Source: Hordeum vulgare subsp. vulgare
Lineage: Eukaryota > Streptophyta > Magnoliopsida > Poales > Poaceae
DNA length: 64,000 nucleotides
Assembly (NCBI RefSeq): GCF_904849725.1
Contig: NC_058524.1
Location: 485,467,763 to 485,531,762, forward strand
Direction: 5' to 3'
The notes beneath the pieces were generated by a model that saw only the letters and a program-made list of their open reading frames with translations, did not search any database and had not been told where the DNA came from. The position numbers and the translations under genes were made by a program. Positions 23,200 to 34,036 of the stretch are shown one piece after another; the stretch's first letter is position 1, and the number at the start of each line of letters is the position of its first letter.

Positions 23200-23990
23200 T
23201 GTTGTTTTTCTACCACCCCTATAATGTTTTACACCTGTATATTACTCACCTCCAGCAAATTACATAGAAAAAAATTCCGGTTGTACCATGCGCTTGGCTC
23301 GGTTGTAATACGAGTGTATTATTCAAAGAGATCACAAGCCATGGACGAGGAACTCCAAGACTAATCCAGCGCATGTGCGACCGAACTGCAGCGTAGCTGC
23401 ATTTTTCTTCTTCCCCGTCCATACGTTGGATGCGTCATGGAGTCGTTGCCTCTCTACTTGCTGTGGCCACACTCCCTAGAGCTCCCGCACCGCCGCCACC
23501 GCTACACCCACCAGACGTCCATGCACCCATCTCCATCACTCGTGGTAGGCTATAAAATGCCACGCGCGCCCTGTAAAGCTTCTGCCGACTGATAATCTGT
23601 GATAAAGGCGCCAAGCAAGAGCTTTTGTGGCAATGCCCAGCGACGACAAGTGTGGTCGCGCCCTGTCATGCCCTGGCAGCGCCGCCTGGAGGCAGGCACC
23701 GTGACACCCAACCTCCCTGCAGCTTGTAGTACCTTGCTTGCTTGAGGGGCCATCGCTAAATCTGACGTGTCTTCATGCGGGTAGGTGCATCGGGAAGAAG
23801 CAGAGCGGAGGCGGAGACGGCGGTGGGGCGATGCCGGTGAACCCCTGCAGCGGTGGTGCACACCACGTGCACCTGCGGCGAGCACTGCTCGTGCAGGCCG
23901 TGCTCCAAGAGGAAGGAAGCAGCGGTGCAAGCGAGTGGATGGGTCAAGAAAGGGTACGGGGGTGGGGAAAACTGATCGTAAGTGTACGTC
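23200..23990 (+). pseudogene. Ec-type (class 4) metallothionein gene fragment inside the CACTA transposase
   Basis: Plant Ec metallothioneins are small Cys-rich, zinc-binding proteins of the developing seed. ATG at 23633 starts MPSDDKCGRALSCPGS, which parallels the family start MGCDDKCGCAVPCPGG with several Cys lost. A GT at 23701 could be a splice donor. In a different frame, 23859-23903 encodes HTTCTCGEHCSCRPC, parallel to the family box HTTCGCGEHCGCNPC. The third Cys cluster is missing; the frame ends after SGWVKKGYGGGEN. A TATA box (23551) lies about 80 bases before the ATG and an RY motif CATGCA at 23520, so a promoter was taken too. The segment is GC-rich, unlike the surrounding transposase, whose frame is broken here between LPYSEFLKPR and the worn DIMHVEKNVCESILG (about 23995-24045). 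Segment edges are approximate. Confidence 0.72.
23551..23557 (+). promoter_or_regulatory. TATA box of the metallothionein fragment
   Basis: TATAAAA, in the context GGCTATAAAATGCC, about 82 bases upstream of the ATG at 23633. An RY motif CATGCA at 23520-23525 is of the kind that seed B3 factors bind. Present activity is doubtful because the coding part is broken. Confidence 0.55.
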
Positions 23991-24015
23991 ACTTCATTGA
24001 TATCATGATTCATGC

Positions 24016-25327
24016 ACGTAGAGAAGAACGTCTGTGAAAGTATCCTTGGTACTCTGCTCAAGATTAAAGTCAAAAGAAAGGATGGTGACGGTGCATGACT
24101 CGATATGATTGGTGATCAATCAGAACGCATGAATGAAGGATAGTATGATGACAAATTGCTCCACCTACACCAAAGTGACAATTTCATTACAGCAGAAGTA
24201 AAGGAGTTCTTCGAATTTTTGTTGGTTATTAAGACACCCTCTTCCTACTCCGCAAACATCATAAGTCTCGTGGATTATAGCTTTGCTAAAAATAAGTTGT
24301 CTCACATGAAGTCACATGATTGCCACGTAATTTTGACACAAATACTCACGGTAGCCATAAGGAATATGATGTACACAGACATAAGAAACACACTGATTGG
24401 TTTGTGTGATTTATTCAACAAACTATGGCAAGAGGTGGTGGATATTGAAGAGCAGGATCATATGCAAGGTGTTATTGCCATGGTCCATGTCACCGTGCAC
24501 TTTGTCGGCGAGGTAAAGTATTATGGTCTTGTGTTTCTTTGCAACATGTATCTCTTCAAGTGGTACATGTGAATATTGAAGTGCTATTTTCAGAACCGAT
24601 GTCATCCAGAGACAAGCCTCCTGCAAGGTTATACTGTGGAGGAGGTGGTTTAGTTTTGCACCGAATACATGAAACTTAGAACTATAGGTGCACCCCTCTC
24701 TCACCATGATGGAAGGATGGCTGGTAAGCCATTCCTTGCTCGCACATGGATTTGTGCACCTGGAGAAATGGCCGCACAAGCCCATTTGACGGTACTTCTT
24801 AACACCCTAATACTCGACGCTTATGCTACAGAACACGTGAAGGAGATACGACCAAGAAACTTACCAAATGTGCTTTCACCAGCTACCGAGACAAATGCAC
24901 ACAATGAGGACTACGTAAGATGGTTGAAGGATTATTTGGCACGCGGATCCAAACATGACCTTGCAACGTGGTTGGCACAAAAGCCATTAACAACAATTAT
25001 GAAGTACCAAGCATACAACATAAATGGCAACACGTTCTACACTGAGGAGCGTGATGGTAGTCCTTGTATCAGAACAACTTTGTTCAAATAGAATGCTGAA
25101 CTATAGACGAAAATGATAAACATGTGTACTATGCAACCATCAAAGAGATTTACGAGATTAATTACGTGCGAGTCAAGGTGGCATTATTCAAGTGCAGATG
25201 GGTCACTCTTAATAGCGTAAAGGTTGATGCTTATAGGAAGAGATATGTTGACCACATAAATACGGCATATCACAAGGACCCAGTTATTCTTACCAACGAT
25301 GCCACCCACATTTTCTATGTGCCACAC
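24016..25327 (+). pseudogene. CACTA transposase of element D, C-terminal half (DUF4218/DUF4216-like), cut by element B
   Basis: Resumes the transposase frame with VEKNVCESILGTLLKIK (about 24018). It then shows the DUF4218 pattern: KSHDCHVILTQILTVAIR, LCDLFNKLWQEVVD, VHVTVHFVGEVKYYGLVFL, and the worn RCHPETSLLQGYTVEEVV. From about 24860 come HNEDYVRWLKDYLARGS and MKYQAYNINGNTFYTEERD. From 25124 comes a DUF4216-like segment, YYATIKEIYEINYVRVKVALFKCRWV, then DPVILTNDATHIFYVPH. Stops at about 24104, 24147, 24570 and 25089 disable it. Element B inserts after FYVPH at 25328; the gene continues at 49085. Confidence 0.83.
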
Positions 25328-26854
25328 TGATACGTCCATTTTGCATCATGCTTTCATGTTGATATTTATCGCCTTTTGGGCTGTTATTTCACTTCACGGT
25401 ACAATACTTATGCATTTTCTCTCTTATTTTGCAAGGTTTACATGAAGAGGGAGAATGTCGGCAGCTGGGATTCTGGCCTGAAAAAGGAGCAAGTTTGAGA
25501 TGCCTATTCTGCGCAACTCCAAAAGCTGTGAAAATCAATGTGGATTTTTTTTTGGGATTTATAAAAAATACTGGGCCGAAGAAGTGCCACAGGGGCGCCA
25601 GCAGGTGGCCATAAGCCTGCTAGGCGCGACCACCCCCTGGCCGCGCCTAGGGGGCTTGTGGGCTCCCTGCTGGCCCACTGGCCCCCCTCTTTTGCTACAA
25701 GAAGGGTTTCGGTCTGGAAAAAAAATCAAGAGGAGGCTTTTCGGAGGATTTGCCGCCGCCACGAGGTGGAACTTGAGCAGAACCAATCTAGAGCCCCGGC
25801 AGGACGATCCTGCCGAGGAAACTTCCCTCCCGGAGGGGGAAATCGTCGCCATCGTCATCACCAACACTCCTCTCATCGGAGGGGACTCATCACCATCAAC
25901 ATCTTCATCAGCACCATCTCATCTCCAAACCCTAGTTCATCACTTGTAACGAATCTCCATATCGCGACTCCGATTGGTACTTGTAAGGTTGCTAGTAGTG
26001 TTAATTACTCTTTGTAGTTGATGCTAGTTGGATTCCTTGGTGGAAGAGTTTATGTTCAGATCTTTGATGCTACTCATTACCTCTCTGGTCATGAATATGA
26101 TTATGTTTTGTGAGTAGTTACTTATGTTCCTGAGGACATGGGATAAGTCATGCTATAAGTAGTCATGTGAATTTGGTATTCGTTCGATACTTTGATGTGT
26201 TGTATGTTGTTTTTCCTCTAGTGGTGTTATGTGAACGTCGACTACATAACACTTCACCATTATTTGGGCCTAGAGGAAGGCATTGGGAAGTAGTAAGTAG
26301 ACGATGGGTTGCTAGAGTGACAGAAGCTTAAACCCTAGTTTATGTGTTGCTTCGTAAGGGGCTGATTTGGATCCACTAGTTTAATGCTATGGTTAGACTT
26401 TGTCTTAATTCTTCTTTCCTAGTTGCGGATGCTTGCGAGAGGGGTTAATCATAAGTGGGATGCTTGTCCAAGTAAGGGCAGTACCCAAGCGCCGGTCCAC
26501 CCACATATCAAACTATCAAAGTAGCGAATGCGAATCATATGAACATGATGAAAACTAGCATGACAGAAATTCCCGTGTGTCCTCGGGAGCGTCTTTTCTC
26601 CTATAAGACTTTGTCCAGTCTTGTCCCTTTCTACAAAAGGGATTGGGACACTTTGCTGCACCGTTGTTACTTTTGTTACTTGCTACTTGCTACGAATCAT
26701 CTCACCGCACAACTACTTGTTACCAATAATTTCAGTGCTAGCAGATTTTACCTTGCTGAAAACCACTTGTCAGATCCTTCTGCTCCTCGTTGGGTTCGAC
26801 ACTCTTACTTATCGAAAGGACTACGATCGATCCCCTATACTTGTGGGGTCATCA
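25328..26854 (+). repeat. 5' LTR of element B
   Basis: 1527 bp from TGATACGTCCATTTTGCATC to CTTGTGGGGTCATCA. A hairpin with arms CATAAGCCTGCTAGGCGCG and CGCGCCTAGGGGGCTTGTG lies at 25608-25661. Confidence 0.93.
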
Positions 26855-26865
26855 AGACTCTTTTC

Positions 26866-26883
26866 TGGCGCCGTTGCCGTGGA
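26866..26883 (+). other. Primer binding site of element B
   Basis: TGGCGCCGTTGCCGTGGA, 11 bases after the LTR, complementary to the 3' end of tRNA-Asp except for one base. Confidence 0.85.
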
Positions 26884-26960
26884 GTGAAGTGCCTTTGGTA
26901 AGTGGAAATTGGTAAGGAAACATTCATATAGTGTGCTGACATTTATTGTCACTTGTCACT

Positions 26961-27640
26961 ATGGAAACTAATCCTTTGAGGGGCTTGTTCGGGGTATCTT
27001 CACCTCGAACGGAAGCACAAATAGTTGCTCCTCAACATTCTGCACCTACTGAAAATATTTGCTTTGAATTTCCTTCGGGTATGCTTGAAAAACTGCTGGC
27101 TAATCCTTTTACAAGAGATGGAACATTACATCCAGACTTGCATCTAATCTATGTAGATGAAGTTTGTGATTTATTTAAGCTTGGAGGTTTGCCCGAGGAT
27201 GAGGTCAAGAAGAAGGTATTTCCCTTATATTTGAGGGATAAGGCGTTGACATGGTATAGGCTATGTGATGATACTGAATCATGGAACTACGATCGGTTGA
27301 AATTGGAATTTCATCAAAAGTTTTATCCTATGCATTTAGTACATCGTGATCGGATTTATATTTATAATTTTTGGCCTCGTGACAGAGAAAGCATCGCTCA
27401 AGCTTGGGGAGGCTTAAATCAATGTTATATTCATGCCCCAACCATGAGCTCTTGAGAGAAATTATCATTCAGAACTTCTATGCTCGGCTTTCTCATGATG
27501 ATCACACCATGCTTGACACTTCTTGTACCAGTTCTTTTATGAAGAGAGATATTGACTTCAAATGGAATTTATTGGAGAGAATTAACCGCAACTCTGAAGA
27601 TTGGGAGCTTGAAGAAGGTAAGGAGTCATGTATGAATTTC
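26961..27640 (+). pseudogene. Gag of element B (one frameshift)
   Basis: Start ATG at 26961 (METNPLRGLFGV). The gag core contains GTLHPDLHLIYVDEVCDLFKL, ALTWYRLCDDTESWNYDRLK and EFHQKFYPMHLVHRDR. Near 27410 a base is lost in SIAQAWGG/GRLKSMLYSC and the frame moves by one, ending the first frame at 27455. The second frame (27404 on) continues ELLREIIIQNFYARLSHDDH and runs on toward protease. I chose 26961 over an upstream in-frame codon because element A starts at the equivalent ATG. Particle-forming protein; this copy could yield only a truncated gag. Confidence 0.85.
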
Positions 27641-28740
27641 AAGTTTGATTGCGTTAAATCCTTTATTGAAACAAATACCTTTTGTGATTTTAGCGCTAAG
27701 TATGGACTTGACTCTGAGATAGTAGCTTCATTGTGTGAATCATTTGCTGCTCATATTGATCTCCCCAAAGAGAAGTGGTTTAAATATCATCCTGCCTTAG
27801 AAGTCAATCTAGTTAAACCCAATCCAGTTGAAGAGAGAGTCATTGCCTATAATGATCATGTTGTTCCCAGTGCTTACATTGAGAAACCACCTTTCCCTGT
27901 TAGGATAAAGGATCATTCTGAGCCTTCATCTATGATACGTAGAGGCTACATTAGAACACCTACACCCCTGAGCAAATTAGAGTTGAAGCTAGCATTGCTA
28001 TTATCAAAGATCTCCTGTCCGATAATGTTGAGGGACATAATATTCACTTCTGTGAAGATGCTGCTAGAATTGCTAAACCTCACGTTAGAGACAAACATAG
28101 GCATGTTGTTGGCACGCCTGTTGTTTTTGTTAAGATAGGAGATCATTGTTATCATGGTTTATGTGACGTGGGTGCTAGTGTTAGTGCAATACCTCAATCC
28201 TTATATGATGAAATCAAAGACGAGATTGCACCTATTGAGATAGAGCTTATTGATGTCACTATTCAGCTGGCCAATAGAGATACTATCTGCCCTATGGGAA
28301 TTGTTAGGGATGTTGAAGTCTTGTGTGGTAAAACGAAGTATCCTGCAGATTTCGTCGTTCTTGCTACCACTCAAGATAGCTTTTGTCCCATCATATTTGG
28401 CAGACCTTTTCTCAATACTGTCAATGTTCATATTGACTGTGAGAAACGAACTGTCACTGTTGGCTTTGAAGGTGTGTCACATGAGTTCAATTTCTTTAAG
28501 TTTGGTAGAAAACCTCATGAAAAAGAGTTGCCTAGTAGGGATGAAACTATTGCCCTAGCTTCTTTTGTCGAGCCTCCTACTGATCCTTTAGAGCAATACT
28601 TGCTTGAGCATGAAAATGATATGCATATGGATGAAAGGGATGAGATAGATAGAGTTGTCTTAGAAGAATATCCTATCCTTAAGAATAATTTGTCTGTTGA
28701 ACTGCTTGGGGATCCACCCCCACCAAAGGGTGATCCTGTG
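27641..28740 (+). pseudogene. Aspartic protease region of element B
   Basis: Linker VIAYNDHVVPSAYIEKPPFPV precedes a one-base shift near 27970. Another frame then carries the segment up to 28138, and from 28168 comes DVGASVSAIPQSLYDEIKDEI, whose D-V-G-A-S is the protease active loop. ANRDTICPMGIVRDVEVLCG and CPIIFGRPFLNTVNVHIDCE follow, all as in element A. The region ends at DPPPPKGDPVFELKQLP, the start of the polymerase. One frameshift apart, the domain is well kept. Confidence 0.85.
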
Positions 28741-29865
28741 TTCGAGCTTAAACAGTTGCCTAATACTCTTAAGTATGCTTATATTGATGAAAAAGAGATA
28801 TATACTGTTATTATTAGCGCTAGCCTCTCAGAGCAAGAAGAAAAGAAGTTAGTAAAAACTCCTGGAAGCACCGTGCTGCTATTGGATATACTCTTGATGA
28901 TCTTAAGGGCATTAGTCCCACTCTATGCCAGAACAAGATTAAAATTGATCCTAATTCCAAACCAGTTGCTGATCATCAAAGGAGATTAAATCCTAAGATG
29001 AAAGAGGTAGTAAGAAAAGAAATAATAAAGCTCCTGGAAGCAGATATTATCTATCGCGTTGCTCATAGTGGTTGGGTGAGTCCGGTGCATTGCGTCCCTA
29101 AGAAGGGAGGCATTACCGTTGTCCCTAATGATAAGGATGAATTGATCCCACAGAGTATTATTACTGGCTATAGGATGGTGATCGATTTTAGGAAACTGAA
29201 TAAAGCCACTAGGAAAGATCATTACCCTTTGCATTTTATCGACCAAATGCTATAAAGGCTATCTAAACACACACACTTCTGCTTCCTAGACGGTTATTCT
29301 GGTTTCTCCCAAATACCAGTTGCACAAGCTGATCAGGACAAAACCACTTTCACCTGCCCTTTCGGTACCTTTGCTTATAGACGTATGCCTTTTGGATTAT
29401 GTAATGCACCTTCCACCTTTCAAAGATGTATGATGGCTATATTCTCTGACTTTTGTGAAAAGATTGTTGAGGTTTTCATGGATGACTTCTCCATTTACGA
29501 GTCTTCTTTTGATGATTGCCTCAGCAACCTTGATCAGGTCTTGCAGAGATTTAAAGACACCAATCTTGTCTTGAATTGGGAGAAGTGCCACTTTATGGTT
29601 AATGAAGGCATCGTCTTAGGACATCAAATTTCTGAAAGAGGTATTGAAGCCGATAAGGCTAAGGTTGACGCAATCGAGAAAATGCCATACCCCAGAGATA
29701 TCAAAGGTATAAGAAGTTTCCTTGGTCATGCTGGTTTCTATAGGAGGTTCACTAAAGACTTCTCTAAGATTTCTAAGCCTCTTACCAATCTCTTGCAAAA
29801 GGATATTCCTTTTGTTTCCGACGATGATTGTGAGGAAGCCTTCAAAATACTTAAGAAGGCCTTGA
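28741..29865 (+). pseudogene. Reverse transcriptase of element B
   Basis: Seen in order: YAYIDEKEIYTVIISASLSE, a break near 28860, RLNPKMKEVVRKEIIKLLEA, HSGWVSPVHCVPKKGG, MVIDFRKLNKATRKDHYPLHFI (ending in a TAA at 29253), then FLDGYSGFSQI and RRMPFGLCNAPSTFQRCMMA. The active box VEVFMDDFSIYES (about 29485) keeps both Asp, unlike element A (FMDG). The thumb and connection segment GHQISERGIEADKAKVDAIE and IRSFLGHAGFYRRFTKDFSKI closes the domain. The frame is broken twice, so the gene is non-functional although its active site is intact. Confidence 0.88.
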
Positions 29866-30340
29866 TAACTGCACCTATTGTTCAACCACCTGATTGGAAC
29901 TTAACTTTTGAAATCATGTGTGATGCTAGTGATTATGCTGTTGGTGTTGTCCTAGGGCAAAGAATTAATAAGAATTTGAATGTTATTCACTATGCTAGTA
30001 CAACTCTAGACAGTGCCCAAAGAAACTATGCAACTACGGAAAAGGAATTTTTAGAGTCGTGTTTGCATGTGAAAAGTTCACGTCTTACATAGTTGATTCC
30101 AAAGTCACTATTCACACTGATCACGCTGCTATTAAGTACCTCATGGAGAAGAAAGACGCTAAACCTAGACTTATTAGATGGGTTCTCTTGCTACAAGAAT
30201 TTGATTTTCATGTTGTTGACGGGAAGGGTGCTGATAACCCAGTAGCAGATAACTTGTCTAGGTTGGAGAACGTTCTTGATGACCCACAACCTATTGATGA
30301 TAGTTTTCCTGATGAGCAATTGAATGTCATCAATACTTCA
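29866..30340 (+). pseudogene. RNase H domain of element B (one frameshift)
   Basis: TFEIMCDASDYAVGVVLGQR has the first catalytic Asp; [13 protein letters not shown] carries the catalytic Glu. A shift at about 30055-30092 moves to the next frame, which gives [21 protein letters not shown] (TDH motif) and [17 protein letters not shown], the linker into integrase. Confidence 0.85.
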
Positions 30341-31735
30341 CGTAGTGCACCGTGGTATGTTGATTATGCAAACTATATTGTTGCCAAATATATACCACCT
30401 AGTTTCACATACCAGCAAAAGAAGAAATTCTTCTTTGCCTTGAGATATTACTTCTGGGATGATCGTCACCTTTATAAGGAAGGAGTAGATGGTGTTATTA
30501 GACGTTGTGTACCTGGACATGAACAGGGATAGATCCTACAGAACTGTCACTCGAAGGCCTACGAAGGACACCATGCGGGAGATAGAACTGAACACAACGT
30601 ATTGCAATCAGGTTTCTATTGGCCCACTCTCTTCAAGGATGCTCGTAAGTTTGTCTTGTCTTGTGATGAATGTCAAATAATAGGTAATATCAGTAAACGT
30701 CAGGAAATGCCTATGAACTATTCACTTGTCGTTGAACCATTTGATGTCTAGGGATTTGATTATATGGGACCTTTTCCAAAATCCGATGGGTATACTCATA
30801 TCCTAGTTGATGTTGATTATGTCACTAAGTGGGTAGAACCTATCCCCACTAGTAGTGCTGATCACAACACCTCTATCAGGATGCTTAAAGAAGTTATTTT
30901 CCCTAGATTTGGAGTCCCTAGATATGTAATGACCGACGGTGGTTCACATTTCATTCATGGTGCTTTCCGTAAAACACTTGCTAAGTACGATCTCAACCAT
31001 AGAATTGTGTCTCCCTATCACCCTCAGTCCAGTGGTCAAGTAGAGCTAAGCAATAGAGAGATTAAACAGATTCTGCAAAAGACTGTCAACAGGTCCAGAA
31101 AGAATTGGTCTAAGAAGCTCGTTGGTGCACTGTGGGCTTATAGAACTGCCTATAAGAATCCCATGGGCATGTCTCCGTACAAAATGGTGTACGGTAAAGC
31201 ATGTCATTTACCTCTTGAGCTAGAGCATAAAGCTTATTGGGCAATCAAAGAGCTCAACTTTGATTTCAAACTTGCTGGTGAGAAGAGGTTATTTGATATT
31301 AGCTCGCTTGAATAATGGAGAACTCAGGCATATGACAATGCCAAGTTGTTCAAAGAAAAGGTTAAGAGGTGGCATGATAAGAGGATACAAAAGCGTGAGT
31401 TCAATGTAGGTGATTATGTCTTGCTATAGAATTCTCGTTTAAGATTTTTTGCAGGCAAGATTCTCTCTAAATCAGAAGGTCCCTATATTGTAGAGGAAGT
31501 ATATCGTTCTGGTGCTATCAAGATCAACAACACGGAAGGTAATCGTCCGAGAGTGGTAAATGGGCAGAGAATCAAGCATTATATCTCAGGTACTCCCATA
31601 AATGTTGAAAGCAATATTATCAATACCATAACTCCGGAGGAATACCTAAGGGATATTTATCAGCCTATTTCAGACTCCGAAAACGAAGAGGTATGTGATT
31701 TGGTAAGTAAACAGACTCCAAAACTTTTCCAGTAG
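30341..31735 (+). pseudogene. Integrase of element B (stops and frameshifts)
   Basis: N-terminal zinc region about 30540-30680, in changing frames (GHHAGD...LQSGFYWPTLFKD, then SCDECQ). A TAG at about 30750 replaces the Trp codon kept in element A (FDVWGFDYMGPF). The catalytic core then reads FDYMGPFPK (first Asp), MTDGGSHFIHGAF (second Asp) and SSGQVELSNREIK (Glu). C-terminal domain: LFKEKVKRWHDKRIQKREF, a TAG at about 31427, then SEGPYIVEEVYRSGAIKI and NGQRIKHYISGTPINVE, ending at 31735. No chromodomain is apparent. Confidence 0.86.
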
Positions 31736-31805
31736 GAATTTTTCTCCGTTTTGGAATATTTGAAAAAATAGAAAAATTGGAAGTAGTCCGGAAAGCGCGC
31801 GAGGA

Positions 31806-31864
31806 GGCGACAAGCCTGCCAGGCGTGGGCCCACCCCCTGGCCGCGCCTGGGGGGCTTGTGGCC
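31806..31864. other. GC-rich hairpin, internal copy (element B)
   Basis: Arms GACAAGCCTGCCAGGCG and CGCGCCTGGGGGGCTTGTGG flank a CCACCCCCTGG core. It follows an AT-rich phrase GGAATATTTGAAAAAATA, the same arrangement as in the LTR (GGATTTATAAAAAATAC, then hairpin at 34315-34369). Confidence 0.6.
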
Positions 31865-31928
31865 AGCTCGTGTGCCTCCCGGACTCCGTTTACGTGCGGA
31901 GTACTCCTTCTGGTCAGAAAAAAATCAT

Positions 31929-31934
31929 TATATA
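31929..31934 (+). promoter_or_regulatory. Candidate internal TATA box before the extra ORF of element B
   Basis: Context ATCATTATATATTCTCCCG, matching the element A site at 5361-5366. It lies 86 bases before the ATG at 32020 and 65 bases after the hairpin. Inferred to start a separate transcript for the extra ORF. Confidence 0.45.
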
Positions 31935-32019
31935 TTCTCCCGAAAGGTTTGACCCTTGCATCACGTAGATTTCCTTTGTTTTCGTTTCGAGCCTGTTTCT
32001 GTTGCAGATCTAGATCGCT

Positions 32020-32541
32020 ATGACATCCCCAAAAGCTCCGAAGGACAAGATCTTCGAGAAGGTCATCAATCCCTACCTCTCGGGAGTGCTACAACACCCT
32101 CAATCTATCGAGATGCGTGAGGGGATGCTGCACATCCGTGATGTTGAGGGGCCCAAGAAGACCGGAAGCATGGAGGCGAGGCTCGAAGCGATGGAGCAAC
32201 AAGTCTTCAAGTGCCAAGGGATGGTGGAACATGGACTCAAAGCCAACCACATGATGATCACAGAGTTCACCAGCAAGCACAGGATCGACGCCAATGACAT
32301 CGGGAAGCACCTCTCCAGGCTCTATGACAGGATTGATCACCTCAAAGCCCATATCTATGACCTACAGAACCAAAACTGTGAGTATGAGTATAGATTTAAA
32401 TCAATACGGTTGACTGCAGATTTGAGGATTCCGGAGACTCGTTCATCTTTCCATGATGGAGCACCTATGCCTTGGAAGACGGAGGATCAAACTCATGTTG
32501 CAACAACTCCACCACCATCACCTCCAAAGGAAGACAACTGA
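32020..32541 (+). CDS. Extra ORF downstream of integrase in element B, coiled-coil protein
   Basis: An intact 173-codon frame, the only undamaged ORF of this element. The N-terminus is basic (MTSPKAPKDKIFEKVINPYL). Residues about 48-125 look helical with heptad-like spacing (GSMEARLEAMEQQVFKCQ, then HLSRLYDRIDHLKAHIYDLQ), suggesting a coiled coil. The C-terminus is proline-rich (TTPPPSPPKEDN). No signal peptide, membrane segment or zinc knuckle is seen. The position corresponds to the third or env-like ORF of Athila-type elements. Only the C-terminal tail is clearly shared with the element A ORF (4868-5276). Intactness beside a decayed pol may mean chance or younger selection. Function unknown. 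Confidence 0.6.
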   Translation: MTSPKAPKDKIFEKVINPYLSGVLQHPQSIEMREGMLHIRDVEGPKKTGSMEARLEAMEQQVFKCQGMVEHGLKANHMMITEFTSKHRIDANDIGKHLSRLYDRIDHLKAHIYDLQNQNCEYEYRFKSIRLTADLRIPETRSSFHDGAPMPWKTEDQTHVATTPPPSPPKEDN

Positions 32542-34021
32542 GCATGGGTATGGGCAATCCCGTTGGCTTGTGCCAAGCTTGGGGGAGTCGCCCCGGTATC
32601 GTATCACCATCACATCTTTTGCCTTTACCTTTGTTTTAGTTTGTTCCTTTTCAGTTTTCAATTTCTCTAGTAGAATAAAGGTCTTAGTGTTTTAGGCTTC
32701 AGTTTTGCTTTGTGTCACCCCCGATGTATTCGAGATCGTGAGCCATATAATAAAGAGTGTCTTAGTTGAAGGGCTTTGCCTCATGCCATGATCAAAAGAT
32801 TGAGAAGGAACAAAAGCATGAAAGGTCATGTAATTATCTTATGGAAAGTGATGGCTTCACATATAAAAAGAATGATGATTGAAACTTGTTGAGGGTAGAC
32901 AAACGTAGACCTTGGTCATTGTTGCAATTAATTGGAAGTGATAAAGAAGGATAGGTTCACATATAAATATATCATCTTTGACACCATCTATGATTGTGAA
33001 CACTCACTAAACTATTACATGCTTAGAAGTAGATGTTGGACAATGTTATATGATTAGATATCCCTTAGCATGTGACGTTTGCTTCTACCTCATATTAGCC
33101 AAACCTCCTGCACTAAGTAGAGATACTACTTGTGCATCCACAAACCTTCAACCCAGTTTTGCCATGAGAGTCCACCATACCTACCTATGGATTGAATAAG
33201 ATCCCTCTAGTAAGTTGTCATCAGTGCAAGCAATAAAAATTTCTCCCTAATATGTATGATCTATTAGTGTGTGGAAAATAAGCTTTGTATGAACCTGTGA
33301 TGAGGAAGACATAAAAGCGACAGATTGCATAATAAACTTCTTTATCACATGAGTCAATATAAAGTGACGTTCCTCCACACTAAGAGGACACACATCCAAA
33401 CCTCAAAAGTGCATGACAACCTCTCCTTCCCTCTACGAAGGGCCTATCTTGTACCTTTAATTTTTGCCCTTGAAAGAGCCATGGTGATCTTCACCAATTC
33501 CTTGTTTCGCCTTTATCTTATCTAACGTCTTATGCTTTGGAAAGATCTATATTCATATGTCAACTTGGAAGTAAGTATTCATGAATTATTATTGTTGACA
33601 TTACCCTTGAGGTAAATGGCTGGGAGGCGAAACTATAAGCCCCTATCTTTCTCTGTGTCCAACTGAAACTTTGATCTCATGAGTACCACATGAGTTGTAG
33701 CAATTGTAGAGAACGAAAAGATGATTGAGTATGTGGATATTCTTTACAAGCTATTATTTGACTCTTTCTGATGTTGTGATAAATTGCAATTGCTTCAATG
33801 ACTAAAGGCTATCGGTTGTTAATTCTCGGTAAGGTTCTTGATCCATACTTTACTTTGTGAAGGAATTGTCACTTTAGCATAAGAGTTGATATGATGGTAT
33901 TGCTGTTCTAATCATGATCATGATGCCTGCATGTTCGTATCTTGTTTTTTTGACACCTCTCTCCCTAAACATGTGGGCATGTTTATTGATCTAGGCTTTC
34001 GCTTGAGGACAAGCGAGGTCT
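32542..34021 (+). other. Non-coding 3' region of element B
   Basis: About 1.5 kb with no supported gene. It opens with a polypurine-like tract CCAAGCTTGGGGGAG (32573-32587) and is otherwise AT-rich, parallel to 3309-4834 of element A. Phrases such as TTTTGCCATGAGAGTCCACCA (about 33160) also occur in element C (about 45930), so this untranslated region is shared between families. Confidence 0.65.
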
Positions 34022-34036
34022 AAGCTTGGGGGGAGT
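34022..34036 (+). other. Polypurine tract of element B
   Basis: AAGCTTGGGGGGAGT directly abuts the 3' LTR start TGATACG at 34037. Confidence 0.85.

Noticed and set aside
23738..24037. Plus- and minus-strand frames of up to 126 codons in the GC-rich segment
   Set aside because: Wrong frames of the metallothionein fragment; high GC makes long accidental ORFs.
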